From the NCBI RefSeq assembly GCF_041296385.1, contig NW_027184085.1:56201109-56265108 (forward strand): a stretch of DNA of 64,000 bases, written 5' to 3'. Position 1 is the first letter of the stretch. Each line of letters starts with the position of its first letter. Positions 36,128 to 50,246 of this stretch are shown piece after piece. Under the pieces are notes generated by a model. The model saw nothing but the letters and a program-made list of their open reading frames with translations, did not search any database and was not told the origin of the DNA. Origin of the DNA: Aphelocoma coerulescens. Lineage: Eukaryota > Chordata > Aves > Passeriformes > Corvidae. The translations under genes and the position numbers were made by a program.

Positions 36128-36424
36128 GTGGAAATATGCTTCCTACCAAAACCTACCCAGCAAAACTGTTAAAAACATTGACACTGAGCTGTGGACACCA
36201 TTTATACTGAGCCAGATGTTGAAAACTTCGGGCCTTGTATCATGGTCTTCTGTAGATAAGATACAGCCACCCTCCAGTTTTCTCACCCCCTGGGCTCCCA
36301 CAGAGAGTGCACAAACCCCAGGAGTGAGCAAGAATATCCCCTGCATTGTGGGGTAGAATAATTAATATTTACATTTAATAAATATATCTTTATATTTCTG
36401 TTTTAATTTATATTTAGTTTACAT

Positions 36425-36480
36425 TAAAAAAAACAGAAACCAACAAACCCCAAACAAAAAAATGAAACCAAAAACTAAAT
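36425..36480 (+). repeat. A/C-rich simple tract
   Basis: Nearly all A and C, with AAACC and CAAAC units. It resembles the tract at 12.5 kb. No element body is recognised beside it. Confidence 0.7.
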
Positions 36481-36499
36481 CAAGCTTTACTAACATTTA

Positions 36500-37220
36500 A
36501 GTTGACACCAGTGTCCCCATTTGCTCTGCACTTCAGAGCATCCTGTACCATACACAGTACTGATGATGGGGGTGCAGAGGTGTCCACGGGGGTGCCCTCC
36601 CTCACCTGTTCACTTTCAATATATGGTCATTGTGTCTGTCCTGCCAGGGTAGAAGGCTCAGAGGAGATGGGCCAGGGCAATGTGTCTGTGAAGCTCAGGG
36701 AAGAAGGTAGCCTGGGACTGATCACAAGAGCTGCAAAGAAGCTGACTTGACCTCAACATCAGGGGGATCTGAGAGTGACCTTTGCTGTAGATCAACAGCT
36801 ATCAATTGACAAGTGGTGACCAGCCAGTGGTGGAAAGGTTTCTCCCTCAGTTCATTCAAAGAGGCAGACCAGCATGGGGGAAGAGAACAAGAGGTTCCGC
36901 CCAATATTGAGTATAAAAACTTAACAACTAATAACATAATTTCATAGAGAGCAACAGGCTTGAGAGGCCTTCTACTCAACAGATGCCTTCCCAGAAACTG
37001 GAGATGGCCAGTATAATGTTGAATACATTAGAGAGACTTGCAGTGGGATTCCAACTCATGGTTAAACTGTTTGTTGCAGTTGCTACATACATTTTCATAA
37101 GTGTAATTTACATTTGTATAGTGTTCTGTAATATATTTTGTATCAGTCTGCTAAATCAGAAATTTCATGTAACACCAAGTATCTTCAAAAAATAAATTTG
37201 CTATTAAACATTAGACACTC
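36500..37220 (+). repeat. Weak candidate for a second LTR, plus orientation
   Basis: A GC-richer block with a TATA box TATAAAA at 36912-36918 and an AATAAA at 37191-37196, about 280 bases apart, has the order expected for an LTR. No terminal TG...CA pair with matching flanks was found, and no LTR family is recognised. It could equally be ordinary unique sequence. Confidence 0.22.
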
Positions 37221-37279
37221 AATTTATGGAATATCCAAAAAGAACCTGGTCAGAGAATAGTGGAGTCTGACAAGAAGGT

Positions 37280-37475
37280 TCCTCCAGAACATCAGGAATG
37301 TGAGGGTGACTGGGCACTGGTTCAGGTTGTCCAGAGAAATTGTGGAGTCTTACACCTTGGAGGCATGCCATATCTGTATTGACACAGTCTAGGGCAATTG
37401 GCTTTAGGTGGCCCTGCTTGGACAACCAGGTGCCATCCAGAGGTCCCTGTCAGCCTCAACCTTTCTGTGATTCTC
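37280..37475 (+). repeat. CR1 LINE 3' end, plus strand
   Basis: Segments in CR1 order are GTGAGGGTGACTGGGCACTGG, CAGGTTGTCCAGAGAAATTG, TAGGTGGCCCTGCTTGGAC, CCAGAGGTCCCTGTCAGCC and CTTTCTGTGATTCTCAG. The end is a single octamer. The sequence is moderately diverged. Confidence 0.85.
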
Positions 37476-40400
37476 AGAGACCATGACTTGCCTTGCAGAG
37501 TGACATATTGCTTCTCTGCTCATTGACACGTTGCTTCTCTCCTCTTCATGAATTTTTAAGCCCGGAAGTAATATACAATGGCTTTCATCATGTTAGCTGC
37601 ACCTATTTTGTGATGCTGAAAATGCTGAATTTTAGTAATATGGAAGGAAAATGTGAGAAGGATTGCGCTCAAAGGATGTTCAGAACAGCTCTGGCTTGAA
37701 GTTCACTGGAACCTTCCTGAAAGGCTCTGAGTCATCCCTGCTATGTGTGTTCCTTCTGCCAGCTTCAGCAGTGTAGGGAAGGCTGGCGTGCACTGTCCCA
37801 TCCCCTTGCAGTCAGGAGGCTGTGTCCCTGCACTAGAGTGTCCAGCATGCTTGAGGTGCTGAACTTTTGTGAACATAGTGGGGGAAAAAACTCAGAGCTG
37901 CCAGACAGACCCCTCTTTTGTCATACTGCTAAAGAGAGGAAATTTGTACTTTACAGAGAACTTGTCCACTCCCATCTTAATGGAAATATAAAACTTAGGG
38001 TACTAACCTATATTTTTTGTAAGGGGTAGATTGAACCCAATTGCAGATTACCTGTCACCTTCATAATTATGACATTTTATAAGAACAGCTTTTTATGTCT
38101 AGAGATTTCTCAGAGTCTAGCATAGGACCTCTGCAAGGTCCTAAACCGAGCACTGATATTTATATTGTTGCAAGTATGTGACTGGACATAAAAGCCATCT
38201 AAGTACTGTAATCTGTTCTCAGTCCACAATAAAACAGTGTTCATACATCCTTCCTGCTGTCTGTCATGAATCATGATTGTTGACAAATACAGGTAAAAGG
38301 CTTCACAACAATGCATACAAACAGATTATTCCTTTCTGGGGTTTTTTATCTGTAAGCCAGTTACATAATTAGAGTTCTGTGGCCATGAGCTCTTCCAGTC
38401 ATTAAGAGGTAGCTAAGAAAAATACTTTGCATTAAAAAAAGTATACAGGTTGTCCATAATTCCTGGCTTCTCTCATTAGATTATTTTCATTATAAATAAG
38501 CAGTAATTCTTACCCAGATTTCACTGTAAGTTCTATATGTGAAACAGTTATTAAATAGATTAAAATTTAGTGGCTTGATAGTTAAGAAGTACTTCAAAAC
38601 TAATGTTGATAAGGTTCCAATACTAACTCTGCTTTGGAGATAGGCTTCAAATGACTAAATTAAGCTTCTGATCAATAAACAAAAAAAATACACATTTCTG
38701 TTAAATTATTAAATTTTACGTCAGGACATGTTACATAGTAATACTGTGAACTATTTTTGTAGAAAAAATATAGAACAATTCTTCAAAGGATATTTGAATT
38801 TATGTCATGATTTTTTCTGCTAAACATTAGATTCATTCAAGGCAGCTTTTAACAGTTCAATTCTTTCAACATCTAAACTAATGCAGTAGCTTTTTGAAGA
38901 CAATACTGCAATCTAAAGGACGTAGTAACATGTAGCCTTGTGATTGAAAGAGATAGACTATTGCCTTAAAAAACAAACACTCCTATATCTATTTTATTTC
39001 TTTTGAAGCTAGACATTTGCTGGAGTGTCTGTCACATGATAATGTGTTTTCAAGAGATGTTGGCTTTACAAAGACTCTGGCGACTCATGGAGCTATTCTC
39101 TTGAGAAAGCACTTGCTTCCTTTGACACCAAGTAAGGCATTGAGTGGTATCAGAGGTCAGATATGCTTCCAACTTTGCTGTTAAATATTAGTTCTCTCAT
39201 CAATGCTTCATATATTAATCCTGCAGTTGCTCTCTCTTCCACAAATAATCTCCATTCTTCCACAATTGCACCCTATCACTCTTTGTTTTTACCCACTTGT
39301 GCTCTTTAGGCTGTGTTGTGTCATACGTGTTTCCCAGTTGAATGTCATTCTCTTCACTCAGTTGACTTTCCTAATGGCATAAGAAAGGCCAAAATTATGG
39401 CTTTTTGTCTAAATTTATTTTTATTTATGGATTTTAGTTTACTGAGATAAAGTCTAGAGGATGACCAAAGAGGTGTTGTTATTGTAAAGGGCTGACCAGT
39501 TGAAAATCTTTGCTCTTAATTTTGGGTTCCAGCCTTCCTGGATATACTAAATTTATTTTGAGGTTATTTCTGATGAACTTACATATTCCATCATCTCATC
39601 TTTATTTTGTGTACATGGAAATGATTTGATTGGTTTTGATAGTAATACAGTTTTGGCAGCAACTTTCAATAACATTTGCACTTTATCCTCTTTACTAAGG
39701 AGAATAAGAGAACTTTAGTAATAAGTGAGGTTATCCTAATGCCAGCATCATTAAAATAAACAGACACTGTTTTCTATTTTAATGTATTAATTTTAATCTA
39801 TTTCATAGGACATGGATAGGCAGCTCACCTGGGCTCACTGTGTAAAGCTCCATTTTTCCTGTCTGTCACACCGTGTGAGACAGCGTTAAGTATTTCTTGT
39901 TATGTGTGTAAACTTTGCAGGTGCTGTAGAGCGCTTTGCCCCCATAAATGGTTATGATAGAGAAAAGAATAGTCTTAATGAAAAAAGGCACCTGTTTAGT
40001 AATGTATGTTATTTGTCAAATAGAAACACAGCCTTTCAAAACAAAAATGTGTGTGGTCTCTGAAATCCATCCTAGATGAAACTGTGCATAGCCATAGCCA
40101 AAGTATGTCAATCAATTCCTTGCTGGCTTTTCTTTGAAAAAGAAATAAAACAGCAAGCACACAGAATGTGGATCAAATTGCTGGAAGCATGGAGATAGAT
40201 CAATTATTCACCACTTATTACAAAATAGATCAACAATTCATAATATAAGGTAAGATAAATACCTAAATCATGGTTATTATACATGGATTTATTTCTGTCT
40301 TTATTACATTTTGCTTTTATCTGAGACTTTTAAAAGAAAGAGGATATTTTTATGTGAAAAATTTACTGGGGGAAAAATTTCCATTCCTTTTTTGGTTATT

Positions 40401-42889
40401 TCATGTACCTGAGATTTCACTCTTCCATAAAATTCCTCTGGGATAATGGAAATTTTTCACATTGAATCACACAAATGTTTTCAAAGCCACTTCTGTGTGA
40501 AATGTCATGCTCTGTAGTTCTGATGAGACACTTAAGAGGAATTGTGGCCACATTTTAAATATCTGTCTTGACGGAACATAACAGTAAAAGTGAAGAAAGG
40601 ATCATTATCTAGACCAACTGGCTGTTGAAATGTTCCTATGTATTTCTAATTTGCTGCAGGACTGAAAAAATAAAAATCACTGTTTTTTAAAGAAAGGAAA
40701 TAGTGGTCCCAATACTCCAAGGGAAAATTAATGTATGACTTATTTGTAAACAGAGTGAGATGATTTCACAGAGCCTTTTCTGCTGATAGATCATCTGCCA
40801 GAGCGTGAGCTGCTAAGTTCCTCAGGCTGGAGAAAAATAGGGATATACTGTGATTGTAGTTAGGCAAGAGGAAACTGAGCCCAGCGTTCATTTCTAAGGA
40901 TTTTGCTTTCTGTACATAACTCTTGAAAAAACTGTGTGTTTCCTCTTGCTTCTCAGATGAGAATTTTTGTTGTGGTTCATGTAGGAGAGGGATGCTGCAA
41001 CTCTTAAAGTGAAATCCTCATTCCACATTGGTGGTCCCTTTCCTAAGGGATTAAAGGGTTGGAATGCGAGGAAAGAATCCTAAACCCCCTCTTTCTAGAA
41101 GCATTGCAAAGAAATTCCTTGTGGCAGGCAAGATCAAGTGAAAAGGGTTTGCTCACAGTCAGACAGCAAGAAGGAAGGGCCATGCTGCCACTGCTAAACA
41201 TCAGAGCAGATCGTGGTTCGTAGAGTCTGTTGGGAGATAGGCATGCTCCTAGGGCTGCTGTAGATATGCTGATGGCCTCTCCAGGTCCTGGACCAGCAAA
41301 AATGAGTGTGAAAGCCATCCTCCTGGCTGTCTCCTCCCTTGGTTGCAAGCTCTATGTTGCTGCCTCTACAAGACGTGGTTGCAGAGGAGATCTGAAGTAA
41401 CAACAACCAGCTTTAACTGACTACACTGGTTGAACAGGTTTGCACATAAGAGGTGCATCTCTAGCTGAAGGGCAGGAGGTGGGAGGCAGTGCATCAGGAA
41501 GTAGCAAAACAAACAACATACATAAATTCCTAATGTGGGAATCTCCAAATGCTATATGAATCACTCTGTTAAACAGCTGTTCCTAAAGTCTCAAATTATG
41601 TTGTAGTTCATGCTCTAAATAATTTTGAATCAGTCTGAAGATGAGACATCAAATTCATATATATAGAATTAAGTTTCCCTGGCTTTGCTGAATCACATTA
41701 ATCTGTCCAGTTCCTCCATTTTGCCACTTAATCTGGGATTTAACCAATATGTATAAAGTATCATGGCTCAAAGGTAAAGCAGAATTTTAAAGCAATCAAT
41801 CTGGCTATTAAGGACTTCAAGTGACAGTAGAATAAGGAAAAAACCCTAATTAATAGACATTAAAGATTTTCTGAAATCTTTTTGAATAGACTGGATTATT
41901 ATCTATAAAAGACAAATGTTTTGAACAGAATTGCATATATTCTTCACAGATTACAATGCTTCCGGAAATTGTAACCTCTGTCATTACCAGATCATTAAGA
42001 AATACTGTGTTGGCTGATGCCAGGATTGATTTTTCAGTGCTGATCTGAAATCTGTGGTAGAATGTAAGTGAACAATAGGCAACGACATGCAAGTGGACAG
42101 CTCTGCAACTCCTAAAGCTGCATGTTCTGCTGCTCCTGGGGTTGAAGAAAAGACAGCAAAACCTGTAAGATAAGCATCGTGATGTTGTTTGCAACAACAG
42201 TTGGACACAAAAGCAGATAATAAGTTTTGAAGAGAAGAAATTACTTTATTTCTCAAATTTATTTCCCACAATTTATGATTGAGTTTGCAAATATTAAATA
42301 ACGGAGCTGTACCAGGGACAGGTGATTGTCAAATCCAGAAACTGTATTTGCATACATATTTGCACTGAGTTTTCCAGTGAGTGAGTCATTACAGTTTTTC
42401 AGAAGCTGTGATACCAGGCAGAGCTTCGTGTGGAAATCAGACTTTTTTTTAAAAATACATTTGTTAAGCATTTCTTCTTTATGTCTGATTCATGCCTCAG
42501 TGGATGTCATAATATTTAAATGGTTGCTTACTGTTCAGAGTGTGTAAAATGCACATCTTGGGAATGTACTCAGTCACTTGTGCTGAACTGTGAAGCCAAG
42601 GGCAAAAGGCAAGAGTGAGTTTCCAGGCTGAAGACTAAACTGCTGGATGACAATAAAGATGGTGTTGGATACAGGCTCACAGCACCACTCTTACATCTTA
42701 AACAGATCTTTGTCAGGCACAAGATCGCACAGTCCCCATAGTAATAATAAAGCAGCACGCCTTCTGGTTTTTACACACTTCTCTCTTTGAAGAACTGTTT
42801 TTAGGAGGCAAGCCTTCTGACAGATTTGACAAATTTTTATTACTGTGTGTCCAGCATAAACAGTTCTCAAAATACTCAGAGAAGAGCAA
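37476..42889. other. Unique sequence, no gene recognised
   Basis: More than 5 kb without a recognised repeat. A local near-tandem pair occurs at 37500-37538 (TGACATATTGCTTCTCTGCTC, then TGACACGTTGCTTCTCTCCTC). The open frames around 41043-41406 and 41850-42271 on the minus strand overlap one another and have no recognised relatives. Confidence 0.55.
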
Positions 42890-43200
42890 AAAAAAAATCT
42901 ATTAAAAACACAGAGGCGCTTTCAGACCTAGTCAAGTGAGATTAGTCAGTTTAGTGAGGCTGCTTGGCTGCAGTCATTAATTGAGAGCCAAGGGAGATAT
43001 ATTCTACAGAGAGCAGAGCATTTTACAGCATATCTTGTATAAAACATCTCCTGGTCAGTATTAACTCCCAAGCCTTGTTAAACAGCATAATTGAAAGAAA
43101 AATGTCACATAATTTTGCTCCTAAATAATTGATGGCGGCTGAGCACTAGACAAAAGGCCTGGTTCTCCCTCCCCTCTTTAAGACTCTCCAGGCCATGTCT
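42890..43200. other. Candidate conserved non-coding element
   Basis: A unique block of even composition contains homeodomain-like words (CATTAATTGAGAG near 42976, CTAAATAATTGATGG near 43121) and E-box-like text but no open frame. It lies in the longest repeat-poor part of the window. Conservation is not shown. Confidence 0.27.
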
Positions 43201-46200
43201 GCAAAAACCTGCCTGCAGTCAATGGAATTTATGGGGATGTAAAAATATTGTAGCTGATCAGAGAAACAGGCTGAGTACATGCCTTCACAGCTTTTGTTTA
43301 CTACACTATTTCTATTGAGTTTTCATAGCCCCGTATTCTTTTGCTGAATACACAGATATATTCAAGAGAGTTTAGAAAAATACCTTAAAATATAAAAACA
43401 CTCCTGGCTTGTCTATTGTGCCTAAAGAAGCTTATGACAAAGAAATCTGGGATCAACTTTTCTGTTTGCTAACAACAGAAGGGAAAATCCACAAAATCAG
43501 ATTACAAGCTAAAAACACCAAATAAAATTGTTTTTCTTTTATGAAAAACAGATGGACTTTAGAAATAGAGATTATAAATAGTTCTCTTTTTTTTACATAG
43601 AAATTCTGAAAGCAATTAATTTACCTACTTGGAAATAATTTCCTCTAATGTTAGGAGGACCTTTCTAATACTTTGGGTTCACAAAGAACCTTATACACAG
43701 TATGCAATTCATACAGAGTTATGAAATTTTGCATAATGCAAGTGACACTTCTTCATCCATTTTCATCTTTTTCTTTCTTGTGAATTGCAGTTGTTACATC
43801 TGTAGCAGTTTCCATAGTAACACTCAATTTTGGACTTTACTAAAGGGTGGGAATGAGTAGCTTGAGAATGATTGGCCAGGAAATAGGTTTAAAATTAGAA
43901 AACATTTAGGGTCTATTAGGGGGGTAAAAGCCCAAAAAACACACAACTGAAAAACTTTGAACCCTTTCCAGCCCTTTACAGTTTTAACTTAGCCTTCCAA
44001 AACTACTCCAAACAGCAGTTGGGAACACATAAAACATTAACACTGTGACCTGAGATTTGGCAGTTTGATGAGACAGTAGTTTCTACTGTGAAGATTATGG
44101 CACTGTAACTTGGTCCTGTACTTGGTACTCTAAAAAGTCCTGTAATTTCTGCAATCATTCCACTTTCTCTCGGGAAGTGATCTTGCCTCAGCAACATGTG
44201 TGCTGGAGTCACATGTGATAGCATGGAGGTGGTCTGGGCAGGCACTGGAGTATGATCTCAGTGTAGTAAGATTTAATAGTAATCACATGGCAGTTGCTCA
44301 GGAAGAAAGTTTGTAAGTTACAAGAATGCTTCCCCCCACCTGCTCCAAATTCAGTTTTAAGGACCAACATCTCCATTTTAAAGCTGTGCCTATATGCATT
44401 TAGCTAAAGCTCAAAAGAATAATGGGAGTAGGAGCTAGTAGAAACATAAAGAGCCTGGAAGACTGAGAGTCTACCATGACTGCTGCAATCCTGCCCCATG
44501 GAGTGAATACTCTCTAGAAATAACTGTTGCTAATAACTTCAAAGGGAAGGAAAATAGAGGAGAGAGCAGACATTTGGTGGTTTAGCAGCTAAAGCTTTGA
44601 ACCTTTCACCTCTGTATCCATGCTGAAAGCCCAGCTTGAAGTTCTCAGAAAAAGTATTTTCTACTTCAAAATGGAAAGACCTTACCATACATAATTGGAA
44701 GTGATTTAGAATAAGGAGTTAAAATAGTAGTTTTATGGGGTCATGACCTTTTAACCTCCACATTTTGTCATGGTGCTTTTTTACAGCTGGTGACATTTAG
44801 TCCGGGGAATAATTTGTCTTGACATGTTTTTGTTTTGCTTTGTGTTTGGTTTTGCACAAGCATTTGGTTTTGCAGCAGTGGCACATAGATACTACTTCTA
44901 AGTGTTTAGATGCCCTAAATTTGATTATTAGAAAGTTGATTCTTCATCTTATCTTCTGATTTATTGTAGTACATTAATTACAATGCAAGTTCATATCTAA
45001 AATCAGCATTACAGAGGCATGATTGGAATTCCATAGAAGGAAATTTTCAAACAGACTAAACAGAGAAGGCAGACTGTACGCTCTAGCGAATGCCTGCCTG
45101 GTGGGGATAGACCCTGTAGTTGTTCCAGGCCACCCGTAAGTCTTAATTTCATGCAATCACAGTAGATACCTGTGACAACACTGAAGCAAATCATGGAATT
45201 GAGCCTAAAGAAGAGTCTATTTCCTGCTATCATCATTTTTGCGATACAATTGTTGCTGTATACAATGATATTGGCCTTGTCTCAAGTTGTGCAACTCTCT
45301 CATAGCTTTGTTTCTGTGTAAGCAGTGAAGACACTTGGAAACTCACACGCTGTGCATCTGCAAGTGTGAGCAGGGACTGCAGTTCAGCTAACAAAGCCTT
45401 CACTTAAGCCTTCACCAGAACAGACTTTCTGTTAGATGTAAAAATTCATGAACATATTTATGCATACATACCTATATACACATCTGCCAGTAAAAGAGAG
45501 TTTAATGGTTTGATGGTTTTTCAGCTTATCCTGATATGACTTTGCTAACCTTTTTCAGAAACACTATGATGAGAAAGGGAAAAGCATCTTAAAAAACAAC
45601 TGAGCAGAACTTTAGCAGTATGAATCATGATAACTGAGGGAAGGCAGGAGAAGGTAATAGGAAACCAACCGAAACTCAGAAGAAAAGTGAAGTACAACAA
45701 GATGTCTAGTGAAAGAGTTAAGTGCTTTGCTTCATGCAGCTTGGCAAATGGAAGAACACAAATCATTGCAAAGGAAAAAATGGTCTTGGAAATCTCTGGA
45801 GACTGGCTTCACATGGCTAATTTACAACCACATGCAGCATCTGTCACTTTTACAAATCAATGAGAGTGCCTACCCTCTAATAGCACAGGTTCACTGGTAA
45901 AGGTTGCTGGTGTCGGCCATACAGATGAGACCTTTCAGGATGTCAGAAAAGAATGTCGGTGACGCACATTAACACCCACACGCTCCTTTATGTCACTTCC
46001 AATTTACTTTATCTTAAATTGTCAGCTAGCAGAACTCACTCTGATATTAATAACTGGAGGTTTGCATCCAAGCCAGGAAAAATAAACCCTGCTGATAGCT
46101 CCATGAGACATCTGGCTTGCTCTAAGGAAAGCCAAAAGTGAAAGATAGATCTCTTGGTTCTTCTTAGTAGAGTCTGTAATATTCAGAAAAGAAAAAGATG

Positions 46201-47789
46201 GTATGACTTACAGATGGCCCATGTGTAGTATACAGAGAAACATTTGCATTTTGTCATTTTCTGTAGGTGCTGTTTAACGGGAGAGTGATTCAATTCTTTT
46301 ACAGTACTGGAGTACAAAAGAAGATGTTAAAGCCATACACTGATATAAAATGTTCCCACAAGCTAGAAGAAGCTTCCCCAGCCCAGAGTTTATATTTCTC
46401 CATGGTATAATTAGATATTTAATCCTCCTTCTCACTCTTTTCCCAGTCTTATTGGAGGGACTTAATGGTCTTGATTCTCTTTTTTAATTCAGAGGGTGTA
46501 AGCTGAGCTGTGAGTCTTGATAACAGAAATATTACTTGGGTAAATCTACAATACCAAACTTGTCTCAGCCCAGCTAGCAGGCAGTCCCCCACAGCACATG
46601 TCCATCACTACTCTTTGCAAGTACAGGACAGGATCCTGAGCCAGCTACTGGGGAGAAGTGCTGATGCAGCTAGTCCCCACAAGTATACTTTGCCAGGGTT
46701 ACTCTGTGACACTGCAGCTTTCCATTAAGGGAAATCACAGAGGCACTTGTAGCACTTCCCATGGTAATTGCAGCTTTCTTCTTTCATGTCCTTAATCAGG
46801 TGAATAAAACCCTAAATTTTCTGTTTCTCTTGCCTAAGGAGGGGGAGATATTTATCTACAGTTTTGACTGAATCTGCACATGAGGACCTGCTTTTGCAGA
46901 CAAAAGTTTAGTATGTTCATTGGAAGGCTTAGAAAAGAATGTGTTCCCATTTGAAGGATTGCTAAACCTGCTCCTCAAGGAATTTATAGGACTCATTCCA
47001 CCTGTGTAATTTTATTAACTGCATCGGTACCTCTTTGGTCATTTTATTTTCAAGATAATGCGTCCTAGCAAGCTTTTTCTTTTTCCATCGTATCCTTTTC
47101 ATGTCTCTACTGTTGTCTGCAAGTTCTATCACCTATGTAGTTTTCTTCTTTTCCTGGTAATTTATACATATGTATATAAAATGCATAGATCTCAGTAACA
47201 GCCTTTTGGCATCCTCTCCCTCAATAAAAAATACCCATTTATTCCTATATTTTATTTTCTGGTTTTGATACATTTCTATCTCTTGGGCTTATCTCCTCTC
47301 CTGCCTTGCAACACCTTTGGAACTGGCCTTTGGCTGAAAGCTTATCTGAAAGTTCAACTACATAGTATTAGCCAGCTTGTGCTTACCAACATGTTTTAGG
47401 TGATTTATTCCAATAAATCTAGTGGCTATACTAGTGATGATTTCCAGCTACAAAAGTAATGTTTATTTCCAAGTATATTATATTGATCACAGTGATCATT
47501 ACCTCATTTTTGTCAGCTTCCTGGAAACAAATTTTAGTGGTCTAAAGTTTGACTTTCAAGTACCTAATTTTCAGGACTACCCTTGAAGCACCTTTAAAGA
47601 CTGATGCCACGCTTGCCATCCCCTTTTCCTTTAAAAGGCAAGTTAAATAAGTTTGACTCATCAGTAGTCACCCTTGGATTGCAGAAGAGACAAAGCTCCA
47701 GTACCAATAAATTTAGCAAATAGATGCATGTCAGGATGGTAAAAAAGGATTCAACTATCTGCCATCTTTAAAATGTTAAGAGACAAATA
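43201..47789. other. Unique sequence, no gene recognised
   Basis: AT-rich unique sequence with no recognised repeat. Open frames are at most about 80 codons without relatives. Confidence 0.55.
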
Positions 47790-48175
47790 GGAGAGCCACC
47801 CATGTCTTGGGGTGCATCAGGCACTGCATCTTCAGCTGGGTAAGGGAGGGGATTGTCCCACTCTGCTCTGCAAAGGGGCAGGCACTGATCTCTCCTCTGT
47901 GGTGACCAGTGACAGGACATGAGGGAAGTTGTGTCAGGAGAGGTTTAGGTTGGATATGAGAGAAAGGTTCTTCACCCAGACGGTGGCTGGGCACTGAACA
48001 ACCTCCCCAGGGAAGTGGTCACAGCACCAGCCTGACAGACCTCAAGAGGCATTGGACAATGCTCTCAGGCACATGGTGTGACTCCTGGGGATGGTGCTGT
48101 GCAGGGTAAGAAGCTAGACTCAGTGATCCTTGTGGGTCCCTTCCAACTCAGCTTATTCTGTGATTCTGTGATTGT
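47790..48175 (+). repeat. CR1 LINE 3' end, plus strand, with internal deletion
   Basis: It shares with the copy at 23.85-24.71 kb the segments GGAGAGCCACCCATGTCTTGG, GGTAAGGGAGGGGATTGTCCC, GGGCAGGCACTGATCTCTCC and GGAAGTGGTCACAGCACCAGC. About 220 bases present in that other copy (24240-24460) are missing here, joined at GGGGCAG (47875-47881). The end is well preserved: GATCCTTGTGGGTCCCTTCC and then ATTCTGTGATTCTGTGATTGTG, giving two octamers and a partial third. Confidence 0.92.
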
Positions 48176-50176
48176 GACTAATTACATCTCTACAGAGAAG
48201 CTGTGACATTTACTCAGACTCTTAAGCTTTCTCTAAAAACTGTCTCCATTCTTGTACGTCTGCTTCAGTGATTATGTTTTGCATAGGAAACAATAACTGA
48301 CCAAGTTGTCAATCACCTAAACTACACACATATCGCTGATCTATATCAGGTGTTAGATGGGGGAGAAAGTGAGCAGTAAATGCATAAGGCAGAGATTCCC
48401 CAAAATAAGGATGTTGCAGAAATGATTTACACATTGCAGTGAAGATGTTGCCCCAGGATTTACCTCTGTTTGGCTGTTAGGCTGGAGTAATCACACTTCT
48501 TGATGTAATAACAACACAGAAAAAACCTTGTGGAATTACTGTTGCTATTGTTGGCAACAAAGCACGATATTGCTCTCCCCAAGTGAAGCAAAACATTTTC
48601 TCTGAATGATTTGTAAAGTATACAATGGGGCGTTAATGAAAAAAACATACAGTTATGAAGGACATCTCTGGAAATTTACATTTTTAAACCGAAGGCAGGA
48701 ATTCAAACAGTCATTTCTCCTCTCAAACTCCAAAGAAATCTTAATGTTCATAATGGGCCTTGACAGACACAGGCTGCAGAAGGTAGAGCCTGCTCTTGTT
48801 TTGAATAGATTTCTGGGATTCCTTATGACACATCACTATGGCATTTCAGCTTTAAAATTTGGTCCTTTCCTCAGGATTTACAGCACTGATTGTCATTCTG
48901 TAGTAATAACTTAAGTGATTAGAATAACGAGAATTAAGAATTTTTATTTTCCTAACAATGCTTTGTCATGACTGTATACACTCCACAGTGGATGTTGCAC
49001 ATTTTGGCCATGTTCTCATTTAAACTCTCAGGAATTTTAAACCTAATAGAAGCACATGGGGTACTGACAGGATTAAATAGTACATAGGTGCAATAAAAAT
49101 GGCACGGTTTCTGTTGTCCTGCAAAGGTAGAAACTAGTGTTGCTTAATTAGTTGGGGTTGCTATTTTCATTTAGCACCAGTGATTTTCAGAAGGACAGAA
49201 TGGTACGTAAACTGTGCAAGATACACAGCTAGATACATGGGCTTAGCAGCTTAGTGACCTTAGCAGCTTTTACTCTGTTGCTCTCAGTGCACAACTGTCA
49301 ATTGTTCAGGCCAAGTTGACAGTCTTAATCATGCCTTACTGGCTTTGGTTCAAGTATATAAAAAAACATGCTTCTTACTTGTGGCTAAAGTGCAGAAACT
49401 GTTCCAAATTTTTACTCTCTTGCACTTACATTAATTAAGATATGTTTGGGATAAAGCATTGTTAAAAATATTTTATCTCATAGGAAATCAACACATATGG
49501 TGAAATCATACTGAACCACATTCTCACAGAGGAAGCAAACATTGAATGTACCATAAAGACATTCAATGAAGTTCAGAGATAAGTGCATAGTATCAATTTT
49601 AGCTATTTCTCTGTCTCTATCCAGAAGATGCTGTGCACAGGAGTGATCCTGATATAACATATTGAAACCCATAAATTTCGTGAATTGTCAGTAAGTGCAA
49701 AAACTCGGAAACCACAGCAACAGCTGCTGAGGTGTGTAGAAATTTTGTTTAAAACCCACAGGTTTACATTGTAAACTCTCCTTGGTTTTTTATTCAATCA
49801 GAACTTCAAGGACTAACAATGTTCCAAATGCCTCAGATGGGAAAAGTTGCTTTCTTGTGCTGGATAACCATCTTAGGCCAAAATAAGCTGCCCTTGAGGC
49901 AAATTTTATTTTACAAATAAAACCAAAAAATTTTAAAAAATCGAAAAATGGTCTATTCAGACACAGACTGTTTTGGGTCAACAATAACTGTTAAAATTAC
50001 AAGACTTCTGTTTTATATATTTTGATCAAAAACTATATATATTTTAATTTACGTGCCTAAAAAGAATGGGAATTGTGTATATTTCTCAGATCTCTTGCCC
50101 ACAGAGAGTTTTATTTTATTGTTTTAGATCCAATTTTTGCTATTCTATCTTTTTCCCTTAATTCAAAGTGCTCCGA
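48176..50176. other. Unique sequence, no gene recognised
   Basis: AT-rich unique DNA. A 102-codon plus frame at 48606-48914 has no recognised relative. Confidence 0.55.
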
Positions 50177-50246
50177 GGGGTTTTTTTTGTTGTTGGGTTT
50201 TTTTGGTTTTTTTTTTTTTTTGGTTTTTTGTTGTTTTTTTTTTTTT
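50177..50246 (+). repeat. T/G homopolymer-rich tract
   Basis: Seventy bases contain only T and G, made of T runs up to about 19 long separated by GG or G. A 110-codon frame at 50073-50405 crosses it and encodes mainly F and L there, so the frame is not evidence of a gene. Confidence 0.88.
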
